Of a stretch of DNA of 64,000 nucleotides, positions 23,880 to 31,883 are shown piece by piece. The stretch's first letter is position 1. Every line of letters starts with the position of its first letter. Under the pieces are notes generated by a model. That model saw nothing but the letters and a program-made list of their open reading frames with translations. It searched no databases and had not been told where the DNA came from. Source of the stretch: Faecalibacterium prausnitzii (GTDB lineage: Bacteria; Bacillota; Clostridia; Oscillospirales; Ruminococcaceae). The stretch covers positions 1 through 64,000 of the forward strand of contig NZ_PXUP01000017.1 of assembly GCF_003324185.1 (NCBI RefSeq), given 5' to 3'. A program made the translations under genes and the position numbers.

Positions 23880-24371
23880 TCACTTTACGGCCTGTTTCAG
23901 CTGTTCCAGATCTGCGACGTCCGGGTGGGAGAGCGCCTTATCGAAGTTTTCGATCAGGGCATCCAGATTGGGGATGTGCAAAGGCTTTGCCTTCATGGCC
24001 TCGTACCGCTGCCGGACGGACACCGGCATTTTGCCCTGACACATAAAGCTGCCAATGACGGTGTTGCTGCCATCCAGCGCCTTCCGGGTAGCGGCAAGGA
24101 TCTTTTCAAAGTAGGGTGCACTGCCACCAAAGCCTGCGGTGCCGAACAGGAATACCCGCTTGCCGTGCAGCTGCTGCAAAAATTCCAGCGTGTCGGCGTC
24201 CGCCTTACCCTTGTCCGTCCAGAAGCCCACATATAAAGTATCCGCTGCCAGCGCGGCAGCGTCCGGTGCGCCGAAATAGCAGCAGTCTGCCTGCGGCAGC
24301 TGCTCCTGCAGGGTCTGTGCCAGCAGTGCGGTGTTGCCGGTTTTGCTGCTGAATACGATGGCGTAACTCAT
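23880..24371 (-). CDS. Flavodoxin family protein (BilS-like)
   Basis: 163 residues. The FMN-binding loop is SSKTGNTALLA near the N-terminus. YVGFWTDKG and LFGTAGFGGS follow, the flavin-contacting loops of this flavodoxin subfamily. It resembles BilS, the flavodoxin encoded beside bilirubin reductase BilR, but no bilR is nearby, so only the family is safe. It is probably a small electron carrier. The start is ATG 24371 behind AGGGAGG. It stands alone, 125 bases from the dehydrogenase gene upstream. Confidence 0.78.
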   Translation of the reverse strand: MSYAIVFSSKTGNTALLAQTLQEQLPQADCCYFGAPDAAALAADTLYVGFWTDKGKADADTLEFLQQLHGKRVFLFGTAGFGGSAPYFEKILAATRKALDGSNTVIGSFMCQGKMPVSVRQRYEAMKAKPLHIPNLDALIENFDKALSHPDVADLEQLKQAVK

Positions 24372-24496
24372 TTTTACCTCCCTCAGAGCAGCGGCAAAGC
24401 TGCCGGATGCTCTTGTGCATACGTTATTTTTACGGCAGTTCCTTTGCCGGGAGAGCATGAAATCATGGAACAGTATAGTACAGTGCCCTGCCAAAA

Positions 24497-25459
24497 TCAA
24501 GGGTTGACGATATTCTCGCCTTTCCCGGCCAGAAAGCTGCGCAGATTGCCGGTAGTGATATCCATCAGCCGCTGCAATGCTTCCTTGGTGGTCCATGCGA
24601 TATGCGGGGTGAGCACCGCGCCCGGCAGACTGCGCAACCGGCTTTGGGGCGGCAGTGGCTCGGTGGCAAAGGCATCGGCACCGTAAAAGGCAAGCTTGCC
24701 ACTTTCCAGCGCATCGGCTACGGCTTCCTCGTCCACCAGTGCGCCCCGGGCAGTGTTCAGCAGAATGGCACCGGGCTTCATTTTTGCAAGGGCTTCCCGG
24801 CTGATCAGCCCGCGGGTTTCCGGGGTGGCCGGGCAGTGCAGGCTGAGCACATCGCTGCGGGCAAGCAGGGTGTCAAAGTCCACGAATTCCACCCCATCGG
24901 CGGCGTACTCCGGGCGCACCGTGCGGGTGCACACCAGCACCTCCATGCCAAAGGCCTTTGCAATGCGGGCGGTTTGGCGGCCGATGCTGCCGTAGCCGTA
25001 GATGCCAAAAGTCTTGCCCAGCAGCTCCACCTGCGGCAGCAGACCGTACTCTGCCGGGATGCCCAGCTGCCAGTATCCGGCCTTTACTGCCCGGTCGTAC
25101 CGCTGGGCGCACTGGCAGATGGCCAGCAGCAGACTGAAGGTCATCTGTGCTACACTGTAAGTAGAGTACCCCGGCACGTTGGCCACTGCCACCCCATGGC
25201 GGCGGCAGGCTTCAAGGTCGATATTATCCGTACCGGTGGCGATGATGCCCACCCACTTGAGGTTCGGGCACTGCGCCAGCACTGCCTCGTCAATGCGGCA
25301 CTTGTTGATGAACACCAGTTCTGCATCCCCGATGCGGGGCGCGATGTCGGCGTAGTCGGTACGCACATAACTGGTGGTGTCCGGCACCAGTGCCTTTACC
25401 CCGGACCAGTCCAAGTCCCCTTCTTCCATCACATAGCTTTCCAGAATCACTGCCTTCAT
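24497..25459 (-). CDS. D-2-hydroxyacid dehydrogenase (NAD-type)
   Basis: 320 residues. The Rossmann motif is GYGSIGRQ in the middle. The catalytic triad of the family is visible as Arg in NTARGALVD, Glu in ATEPL and His in TPHIAW. It reduces 2-keto acids such as hydroxypyruvate or glyoxylate, or runs in reverse. A glycerate kinase gene 5 kb away in the same strand could use its product, but they are not in one operon. It follows a GNAT-like gene by 27 bases. Confidence 0.88.
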   Translation of the reverse strand: MKAVILESYVMEEGDLDWSGVKALVPDTTSYVRTDYADIAPRIGDAELVFINKCRIDEAVLAQCPNLKWVGIIATGTDNIDLEACRRHGVAVANVPGYSTYSVAQMTFSLLLAICQCAQRYDRAVKAGYWQLGIPAEYGLLPQVELLGKTFGIYGYGSIGRQTARIAKAFGMEVLVCTRTVRPEYAADGVEFVDFDTLLARSDVLSLHCPATPETRGLISREALAKMKPGAILLNTARGALVDEEAVADALESGKLAFYGADAFATEPLPPQSRLRSLPGAVLTPHIAWTTKEALQRLMDITTGNLRSFLAGKGENIVNP

Positions 25460-25486
25460 AATTTCTCATTCCCTCTCTGGTTTACG

Positions 25487-26116
25487 TTATTCCGTTTCTT
25501 TCAGCGGATAAAGTGCCAGCGCAAGGCTGCCGCCGTAGGGGCGGCTGTCCAGCGCGGCATAGCCCTTTGCCAGCAGCCGCGCCAGCTGTACCCTGTCCTC
25601 CAGCGGCACCCACACCGGTGCAGTGCGGACGGGCGCGCAGCCGGTGCACAGCAAAAAGCAGGGCGCAAGGCTTTCCAGCGGGCGCAGCGCCCGCAGCCCG
25701 AAGCCCTGCCGAAAATACAGCGGCAACAGCGCTGCCGCCGTTTCGGTGCACTCTACCACCGCCCATACCGTGCCCTTGCGGCGCAGCCGGTCTGCCCGGG
25801 CTGCGGCAATTTCCACCAGCCGGGCGGGCAACTCCTCGCCGGTACGCACCAGCGGGGTGAGCAGACAGCCGCCCTCCAGCTGCCGGCGTCCCAGCCAGCT
25901 GCGCAGTGCCGCTGCGGCGGCGGTATCGGCGGTAAGGGGCAGCACCAGCAGCGCTGCCCCGGCTGTGCCCCACGCCTCGCCTGCGATCAGCATCCGCAGC
26001 ACCTCGGAGCAGGGGCGGTAAAACCCCGCCCCGCCACAGCGCACCAATGTAAAAAATTCCTCGGCGGAAAGCCGCCGTACCTGCCGCTGACGCGGCGGGT
26101 CGCATACCTGGATCAT
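25487..26116 (-). CDS. GNAT-like hypothetical protein
   Basis: 209 residues. The middle (about 95-150) has the shape of a GNAT fold: LVEIAAARADRLRRKG, a VWAVVE strand and LYFRQGFGLRALRP, like the acetyl-CoA-binding and C-terminal helix-strand elements. The canonical Q/RxxGxG/A loop is not clear, so activity is doubtful. The start is ATG 26116 behind CGGAGGAAC. Another frame over the same DNA (25482-26105) is a shadow without such a site. It is probably cotranscribed with the dehydrogenase. Confidence 0.6.
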   Translation of the reverse strand: MIQVCDPPRQRQVRRLSAEEFFTLVRCGGAGFYRPCSEVLRMLIAGEAWGTAGAALLVLPLTADTAAAAALRSWLGRRQLEGGCLLTPLVRTGEELPARLVEIAAARADRLRRKGTVWAVVECTETAAALLPLYFRQGFGLRALRPLESLAPCFLLCTGCAPVRTAPVWVPLEDRVQLARLLAKGYAALDSRPYGGSLALALYPLKETE

Positions 26117-26207
26117 TTGCAGTTCCTCCGTTCTGATGTTCTTTCCATCAGCATACGGAAAACTGCGCGCGAACCGGCGCGAAACAGCGCGCCTTACAGT
26201 GCAAAAA

Positions 26208-26930
26208 TCAGTCCAGCGAGATGTCCTCGCTCAGCACTTGCCCGATGGGCTTTGCGATGCACAGGTCGGCAGAAGCATCAGCCCCGGTGGGCTGCATGTT
26301 GATGACCACCAAATTATCGCCCCGGAAGTACCGGATGAGCCCGGCGGCGGGGTACACCACCAGACTGGTGCCGCCGATGATAAGGGTATCGGCATGGCGG
26401 ATGGCATCCACCGCGCCGGACAGCACCTCCTCGTCCAAGCCCTCCTCGTAAAGCACCACGTCCGGCTTTACGATGCCGCCGCACTCGGTGCAGCGGGGCA
26501 CACCGGTGCTGTTTGCGATGAAATCCACATCGTAGAATCTGCCGCAGCGGGTGCAGTAGTTGCGCAGGGTGCTGCCGTGCAGCTCGTACACGGTTTTGCT
26601 GCCCGCCGCCTGATGCAGGCCGTCAATGTTCTGGGTGACCACAGCCCGCAGCTTGCCCTGCTGCTCCAGCTTTGCCAGCCGCAGATGGGCGGCGTTGGGC
26701 TTTGCACCCTTTACGATCAGCTTGTCGCGGTAAAAACGGTAAAATTCCTCCGGGTTTTCCTCCCAGAAGGTATGGCTGAGGATGGTTTCGGGCGGGTAGT
26801 CGTATTTCTGGTGGTACAGGCCGTCCACGCTGCGGAAATCCGGGATGCCGCTCTCCGTAGAAACGCCCGCGCCGCCAAAAAAGACGATGCTGCTGCTTTT
26901 TGCAATGATGTCTTCCAGTGCCTTGACCAT
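26208..26930 (-). CDS. cobB: Sir2-type NAD-dependent protein deacylase
   Basis: 240 residues. Motifs are GAGVSTESGIPDFRS (20-34), TQNIDGLH (99-106), the catalytic H118 in ELHG, zinc cysteines C126/C129/C147/C150, and GTSLVVYPA. It removes acetyl groups from lysines using NAD. The NPEEFYRFYRDK segment lacks the Tyr-x-x-Arg pair of desuccinylating sirtuins, so deacetylation is the better guess. It diverges from the methyltransferase gene; the 87-base gap has no promoter that I would assign with confidence. Confidence 0.92.
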   Translation of the reverse strand: MVKALEDIIAKSSSIVFFGGAGVSTESGIPDFRSVDGLYHQKYDYPPETILSHTFWEENPEEFYRFYRDKLIVKGAKPNAAHLRLAKLEQQGKLRAVVTQNIDGLHQAAGSKTVYELHGSTLRNYCTRCGRFYDVDFIANSTGVPRCTECGGIVKPDVVLYEEGLDEEVLSGAVDAIRHADTLIIGGTSLVVYPAAGLIRYFRGDNLVVINMQPTGADASADLCIAKPIGQVLSEDISLD

Positions 26931-27017
26931 AGTTGAAACGCCCCTTTCCTCACGGAAATTTTTGTGTTAAGATAATACCAGTATAGCACATTCTTGCAGG
27001 AAAGGAAGAGGCCGGTT

Positions 27018-27488
27018 TTGAACGTCTGGTACATCAACAGCATCCTTGGTGCCATCTGTCTGGAGGAGGAAAACGACGCGCTGTGCGGGGTACATTTTTG
27101 CCCGGACGGTGCGCCGGAGCTGGAACCTCTGCCCCGCAGGGTGGTGGAAACGCCCCTGTTACAGGAAGCCGAGGAGCAGCTGAACGAATATTTTGCCGGG
27201 GTGCGCCGGGAGTTCGACCTGCCGCTGGCGGCAAAGGGCACGGCCTTTCAGCAGGCGGTATGGGCGCAGCTGCGCAAGATTCCCTATGGGGAGGTGCGCA
27301 CCTACGGGCAACTGGCGGCGGCGCTGGGCAAACCCAAGGCAAGCCGCGCCGTAGGCAGCGCCTGCCACCGCAACCCGCTGTGCATCGTGGTGCCATGCCA
27401 CCGGGTCATCGGCGCAGACGGCAGCCTGACCGGCTACGCCGAGGGACTGGAGATCAAGGAATATCTGCTGGAGCTGGAACGATTTTAA
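27018..27488 (+). CDS. ogt: Methylated-DNA-protein-cysteine methyltransferase
   Basis: 156 residues. It repairs O6-alkylguanine by transferring the alkyl group to its own cysteine, C127 in VVPCHRVI. The helix-turn-helix region GTAFQQAVWAQLRKIPYGEV and YxQLA are standard. The start is TTG 27018, chosen because GGAAGAGG lies 6 bases upstream; a TTG at 26994 would add eight residues. It is a single gene ended by a strong hairpin. Confidence 0.92.
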   Translation: MNVWYINSILGAICLEEENDALCGVHFCPDGAPELEPLPRRVVETPLLQEAEEQLNEYFAGVRREFDLPLAAKGTAFQQAVWAQLRKIPYGEVRTYGQLAAALGKPKASRAVGSACHRNPLCIVVPCHRVIGADGSLTGYAEGLEIKEYLLELERF

Positions 27489-27497
27489 GAGAATGAT

Positions 27498-27540
27498 AAA
27501 GGCTGCTGCGCATCGTTTGCGCAGCAGCCTTTGGCGTTTT
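27498..27540. terminator. Terminator between ogt and the orphan regulator
   Basis: AAAGGCTGCTGCGCA (27498-27512) pairs with TGCGCAGCAGCCTTT (27518-27532), followed by GGCGTTTT. It is symmetric and can serve both converging genes. Confidence 0.8.
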
Positions 27541-27548
27541 ATGCAGTT

Positions 27549-28394
27549 TTAAAAGCCCGTGGGCGGGACGTAATAGCTTGGGATAGACCCGCTTTTGGGC
27601 ATAGCTGCGGCCTGCTGGCGCAGCGCCGAGCGGGTAACCTCTGCCCAGGAATACTGGGTCATATACTCGCCCCGGTAGGAGTTGAAGGCTGAGCGGTCTC
27701 CCCGCAGGAAGTTATAATAATCGCAGTCCACCTTGCTGGTATCCAGCGCCAAGGTGCTGCGGCCGCGTACCAGCAGCCCGTTGACCCCTGCATCCTCCAG
27801 CGTATGGCTGAGGTCAAAGATCAAATTGCGCAGGTGGCTGTGCAGCGAGGCGGTGTCGGGCTTATCCTCCCACAGGACAGCCAGCATCTCGCCGTTGGTA
27901 CAGGTGGCGCCGTTGCGGTCCACAAGGTAGGCCAGCAGCTCCTTGCTTTTGCTGCGCTTGAAGGAGAGCGGACGTCCGCCCACAAAGATCTCAAAGTTGC
28001 CGAAGCACTGGATCTTGATGCCCACAGGTGCCGTTTCCGGCGGGTAGCGCAGATTTTCCAGCACATTGCGCACATCGGCCTCGTTGGCGGGCTTGAGCAG
28101 AAAACCGCTGACGAAGATCTGCAATGCTTCCAGTGCATACTCCGGGTGCTCGGTGACCACGATGATATTGCAGCGGGGCTGCAATTTCTGAATCATGCGG
28201 GCAAGGGCAAGGCCATTCATGCCCGGCATTTCCAGGTTCAAAAAGGCAGCATCCATCGGGCCCTGCCGCATCCACGTCAGGGCATCGTCAGTCGTCATGG
28301 CACTGATATAGTCACAGTCCGGTGCCACCCGGCACAGGATGCGGATCAGCGAATTGATCGCAAGCTGACCGTCATCCACAACCAGTATTTTCAT
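27549..28394 (-). CDS. Orphan response regulator with atypical receiver (Asn at the phospho-site)
   Basis: 281 residues. The receiver keeps the acidic pair D7/D8, T81 and K101, but the expected phospho-aspartate is Asn53 (FLNLEMPGMNG; the codon is AAC). It is therefore unlikely to be switched by phosphorylation. The C-terminal part (about 125-225) is a winged-helix, SARP-like transcription domain (SFKRSKSKELLAYLV). No kinase is adjacent. Family members with such pseudo-receivers respond to ligands or partners; its targets are unknown. About 270 bases upstream (28395-28669) hold no gene, only an AT-rich region with a TTGATATATCAA palindrome at 28601-28612. Confidence 0.82.
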   Translation of the reverse strand: MKILVVDDGQLAINSLIRILCRVAPDCDYISAMTTDDALTWMRQGPMDAAFLNLEMPGMNGLALARMIQKLQPRCNIIVVTEHPEYALEALQIFVSGFLLKPANEADVRNVLENLRYPPETAPVGIKIQCFGNFEIFVGGRPLSFKRSKSKELLAYLVDRNGATCTNGEMLAVLWEDKPDTASLHSHLRNLIFDLSHTLEDAGVNGLLVRGRSTLALDTSKVDCDYYNFLRGDRSAFNSYRGEYMTQYSWAEVTRSALRQQAAAMPKSGSIPSYYVPPTGF

Positions 28395-28669
28395 AGCTTC
28401 ATCCCCCTATCTGCTTACGCAAAACAATTCCCCGCTGTTAGTTTAGCACGCTGCAAACTTTTAGGCAAGTTTTTTTCCGGAAAAGCCCAAAAAAGAAACG
28501 TTTTCGCCCAGATATCTGTCCATCTTCTCCTGTCTCTTCAAGTCATTTCCGCAGCTTCGGTCGCCTTTTTCGACGAAATACCGGAGCATTGCGCGCTCAA
28601 TTGATATATCAAATCAGCGCTCATTTGTCCCTGCTTCCCGCCGGAAGGCACGGCTTTTCCCCGACAAAC

Positions 28670-28706
28670 ACAAGGCCACTGCACCGGTCTTGTGCAGCGG
28701 CCTTGT
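28670..28706 (-). terminator. Terminator of the SPFH-RHH operon
   Basis: ACAAGGCCACTGCAC (28670-28684) pairs with GTGCAGCGGCCTTGT (28692-28706) with one mismatch. The minus strand exits through GTTTGT. Confidence 0.65.
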
Positions 28707-28764
28707 GAATAATTTGCGTTTGGCGTGCTCTGCGGCGCGCTCCAAACGTTTTTTCACGGGTTCT

Positions 28765-28965
28765 TCAATGGAGATCCAGCTCCGGCGGGACATCCAGCTG
28801 GTCGGAGACATATTTCCCGTTCTTTTTGCGCTGACGCACACACTCGGTAAGCAGATATTCGATCTGCCCGTTCACCGAGCGGAAGTCATCCTCTGCCCAA
28901 GCGGCAAGAGCATCGTAGAGCTTGGCGTTCAGGCGCAGGGGCACCTGTTTTTTCGGCTCTGCCAT
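28765..28965 (-). CDS. Arc-like ribbon-helix-helix protein
   Basis: 66 residues. [20 protein letters not shown] followed by [14 protein letters not shown] is the strand-helix-helix pattern of Arc/MetJ-type DNA-binding proteins. The tail is charged. Its ATG is one base from the stop of the SPFH gene, so the two are translationally coupled. It may autoregulate the operon. A toxin partner is not present. DNA binding is inferred from the fold. Confidence 0.75.
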   Translation of the reverse strand: MAEPKKQVPLRLNAKLYDALAAWAEDDFRSVNGQIEYLLTECVRQRKKNGKYVSDQLDVPPELDLH

Positions 28966-28966
28966 A

Positions 28967-30004
28967 TCAGTACAGGCTGCCGCTGTTCACGATGGGCTGG
29001 GCATCCCGGTTGCCGCACAGCACCACCAGCAGATTGGATACCATTGCCGCCTTGCGCTCATCGTCCAGTTCCACTACCTTGTTCTCGTTCAGACGATCCA
29101 GCGCCATTTCCACCATGCCCACAGCGCCGTCCACGATCATCTTGCGGGCATCAATGATGGCGCTGGCCTGCTGGCGCTGCAGCATGACCGCTGCAATTTC
29201 CGGTGCATAGGCCAGATAGGTGATGCGGGCCTCCACCACCTCGATACCTGCCTCTGCCACGTTCTTCTGGATCTCGTCCCGGATGCGGGCAGCCACCACC
29301 TCAGAAGAGCCGCGCAGGCTGCCCTCATCGGCTACGCCGTCGCCGGTGGTGTCCACGTTGGGAGAAACATCATAGGGGTACACCCGCACCACGTTGCGCA
29401 GGGCGCTGTCGCACTGCAGGGAGAGGTATTCCTTATAGTTATCCACGTTGAACACAGCCTTGGCGGTATCGGTCACGCGCCAGATGACTGCAATGCCGAT
29501 CTCCACCGGGTTGCCCAGACAATCGTTGATCTTCTGGCGGGAGTTGTTCAGGGTCATCATCTTGAGCGAGATCTTTTTGCTCATGGACTCGGCGCTCATC
29601 TGAGCATTCTGGCCGTTATTGCCAAACAGCGCAGCCACGCTGTTCTCCTTGCTGTTCACATCTCCGCTCTGGCTCAGGCGGGTGCCGGCAGCGGGGTTGA
29701 CGGCGGTACAGAAGGGGTTCACCCAGTAAAAACCCTGTCCCTTCAGGGTGCCGATGTAATCACCAAACAGGGTGAGCACCAGCGCCTCCTGCGGCTTTAA
29801 CACCTTAAGACCGCAGAACAGGAAAATGCCTGCGATCCAATACGCAATGGACAAAATCAGCAGCGGCACGCCCAGAAGCATCCGGTCTGCATTCAGCAGG
29901 GTGATGCTGTAAATGAACAGGGCAATGGCCACCACATAGCCCAGCAGGGTGAGCAGCAGCGCGGCCATGCCGTTTTTGCGGGTATTCAAAATTTTCTCTT
30001 CCAT
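28967..30004 (-). CDS. SPFH/band-7 domain membrane protein
   Basis: 345 residues. Two hydrophobic segments near the N-terminus (about 14-65) anchor it. [28 protein letters not shown] opens the SPFH (stomatin/flotillin) domain, and [19 protein letters not shown] is the helix common to the family; a short coiled tail follows. Such proteins form membrane scaffolds or control proteases. The start is ATG 30004 behind AAGGAGGG. Its promoter is at 30054-30082. It forms an operon with a ribbon-helix-helix protein, as in related clostridia. Confidence 0.88.
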   Translation of the reverse strand: MEEKILNTRKNGMAALLLTLLGYVVAIALFIYSITLLNADRMLLGVPLLILSIAYWIAGIFLFCGLKVLKPQEALVLTLFGDYIGTLKGQGFYWVNPFCTAVNPAAGTRLSQSGDVNSKENSVAALFGNNGQNAQMSAESMSKKISLKMMTLNNSRQKINDCLGNPVEIGIAVIWRVTDTAKAVFNVDNYKEYLSLQCDSALRNVVRVYPYDVSPNVDTTGDGVADEGSLRGSSEVVAARIRDEIQKNVAEAGIEVVEARITYLAYAPEIAAVMLQRQQASAIIDARKMIVDGAVGMVEMALDRLNENKVVELDDERKAAMVSNLLVVLCGNRDAQPIVNSGSLY

Positions 30005-30053
30005 AACAAGTCCCTCCTTATCAGGGTCGGAAGTGTTTCTTTCTGATATCAAA

Positions 30054-30082
30054 ATCATATCATTTTGCAGAAGAACTGTCAA
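30054..30082 (-). promoter_or_regulatory. Promoter of the SPFH-RHH operon
   Basis: The minus strand has TTGACA (30077-30082), a 17-base spacer and TATGAT (30054-30059), about 50 bases before the ATG. Confidence 0.8.
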
Positions 30083-30092
30083 GTATTTTCAA

Positions 30093-30125
30093 CAAAAAAA
30101 CCCGCCTGCCCGGGTAAAGCGGGCA
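30093..30125 (-). terminator. Terminator of the glycerate kinase gene
   Basis: On the minus strand a GC-rich hairpin (CCCGC paired with GCGGG around ACCCGGGC) is followed by seven T. It sits about 50 bases past the kinase stop. Confidence 0.65.
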
Positions 30126-30173
30126 AAGCGGGGTCAAATGTTATAGGAGCACCGCGCACCGGGCAAGCAGGGT

Positions 30174-31424
30174 TCAGGCGTCTGCCTGCACTTCTCCCCC
30201 GATCAGCACCACGGCAACATCATTGACGTTGGTACCAGTAGCGCCTGTGATGATAAGCCCATCCACCGCCTGCAAGGCGTGGTAGGCATCGTTGTTTTGC
30301 AGGGTGTCGAACACGTTCCAGCCCTTTGCCGCCAGTGCTGCGGCGGTGTCGCCGTCCACATAGCCGCCGGCGGCATCGGTAGGGCCGTCGGTGCCGTCAC
30401 TGCCCACCGAGAACACCGCCGCGTTTTGTCCGGCCAGTGCCGGGGCTGCGGCCAGCGCCAGCTCCTGATTGCGCCCGCCCAGCCCTTTGCCGGTCAGGTG
30501 CACCACGGTTTCCCCGCCCGCGATAAAGGCTAGCTTTTTTCCTTGTCCCGCATGGGTGCGGGCGATGGCCCCCAGAAAGCTGCCTGCCTCCTTGGCTTCG
30601 CAACAGAGCCGGTCGGTGAGGAGGATGGGCTCATATCCCAGCTCCCGGCAGGCTTTAGCGGCAGCGGTGCACAGCTCTCGGACGCTGCCAGTGATCTGCG
30701 CGGTCACGTTGTCAAGGGCTTTCGGCGTTTCCTGCGCCAGCAGCGCCTTTGCCTGTTCTGACAGGTCCAGGTGGTATTTTTCCGCAATGGCAAAAGCCTG
30801 CGCACAGGTGGAGCTATCCGGCACCGCCGGGCCGCTGGCGATCATATCCAGCGGATCGCCCAGAATATCGCTGAGCACGATGCTGAACACCCTTGCGGGC
30901 GCGCAGTGCTGTGCGAACCGACCGCCCTTGACAGCGGACAACCGCTTGCGGATGGTATTCATCTCCACGATATCGGCTCCGCTGGCAAGGAGCTGATTGG
31001 TGATGTCCTGCAATTCCCCGCCGGGGACAAGCGGCTTTTCAAACAGGGCGCTGCCGCCGCCGGAAAGCAAAAACAGCACCGTGTCCTCTGCGGTCAGCCC
31101 CTGTACCAGCGCCAAAGCTTTTTCGGTGGCTGCAAAGCCGTTGGCATCCGGTACGGGATGACCTGCCTCATAACAATTTACACCAGGGATTCTGCCTTTT
31201 ACATGGCCATACTTAGTCACCACCACGCCGCCGTCCACGCGCCCCAGTGTCTGCACGGCGGCGTATGCCATCTGCCAAGCGGCCTTGCCTGCCGCCACCA
31301 GCAGCACTCTGCCGCCTCCGGGCTGAAAGTCCTCCAGCGCGCGGCACACGGCTTTATCCGGCAGAACCGCCTGAATGCTGGAACAGATGATCTCATCCGC
31401 ATCCCGCCGCAATGTGGTATTCAT
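30174..31424 (-). CDS. Glycerate kinase, MOFRL (type 2) family
   Basis: 416 residues. It phosphorylates glycerate, probably at the 2-position, feeding lower glycolysis. Motifs are FLLSGGGSALF, SDILGDPLDMIASGP, GGRNQELALA and SDGTDGPTDAAGGYVD, all marks of the DUF4147/MOFRL family. Length fits. The start is ATG 31424 just downstream of an AGGAGG-type site. It is a single gene. The 2-hydroxyacid dehydrogenase at 24497 could make its substrate from hydroxypyruvate. Confidence 0.9.
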   Translation of the reverse strand: MNTTLRRDADEIICSSIQAVLPDKAVCRALEDFQPGGGRVLLVAAGKAAWQMAYAAVQTLGRVDGGVVVTKYGHVKGRIPGVNCYEAGHPVPDANGFAATEKALALVQGLTAEDTVLFLLSGGGSALFEKPLVPGGELQDITNQLLASGADIVEMNTIRKRLSAVKGGRFAQHCAPARVFSIVLSDILGDPLDMIASGPAVPDSSTCAQAFAIAEKYHLDLSEQAKALLAQETPKALDNVTAQITGSVRELCTAAAKACRELGYEPILLTDRLCCEAKEAGSFLGAIARTHAGQGKKLAFIAGGETVVHLTGKGLGGRNQELALAAAPALAGQNAAVFSVGSDGTDGPTDAAGGYVDGDTAAALAAKGWNVFDTLQNNDAYHALQAVDGLIITGATGTNVNDVAVVLIGGEVQADA

Positions 31425-31501
31425 AATACAGTCCTCCTAACAGAGTTTGCCCATTCTCGATCCGAATGACCTGCTGCGCAATTTCCGAGTGATGCAGGGC
31501 T

Positions 31502-31853
31502 TTACGCGGTCAGGTCTTTTTTGCCGGGGTTCAGGACGAGCCACACGCCCTCACCTTCACGGCTGCGGTTTTCGTGGCTGCCATAGTAGACATAGAGCTT
31601 GCTCAGGGATACCGCACCGATCTCTTCCGCAGTGGGGGCGGCGGCAGTCAGGGCTTCGGCGGTGACTGCGCCGTTCTCGGCTTCGCTCACGTCTGCCCAT
31701 GCGGTCTCGTTGGCGTAGACAGCCAGCATCTTGCCGTTGGCATCGTAGTAGCGCAGCTGGTAGCCGCGTGCCAGCAGGCTGCCAGCACCGCAAGTGCTGC
31801 CAGCAATAGCAACAGGCTGAAAAGCGCTTTTTTGCTTTTTTCAGTTGCTACAT
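31502..31853 (-). pseudogene. Frameshifted small exported protein
   Basis: The C-terminal 75 residues (LAVYANETAWADV on to WLVLNPGKKDLTA) are open from 31502, and this frame extends upstream through a plausible LLARGYQLRYYDANGK. The N-terminal membrane or lipoprotein signal (ATEKSKKALFS, then LLLLLAALAVLAAC) is in another frame, so a shift must lie near 31780-31800. In addition the ATG that sits 8 bases after GGAGG (31851-31853) is followed at once by TAG. So the gene has two lesions. Sequence error is possible, but other genes in this island are also damaged. Confidence 0.6.
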
Positions 31854-31883
31854 TTTGTATTCCTCCAAAGCGCAACCCCAAAG

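Noticed and set aside
25482-26105. Alternative 207-codon minus-strand frame over the GNAT-like gene
   Set aside because: Composition is Arg/Gly/Ala-rich, no Shine-Dalgarno; the 25487-26116 frame has CGGAGGAAC and a plausible fold.
28614-28841. 75-codon minus-strand frame past the ribbon-helix-helix gene
   Set aside because: It overlaps the 3' end of that gene in another frame and runs through the terminator hairpin at 28670-28706.
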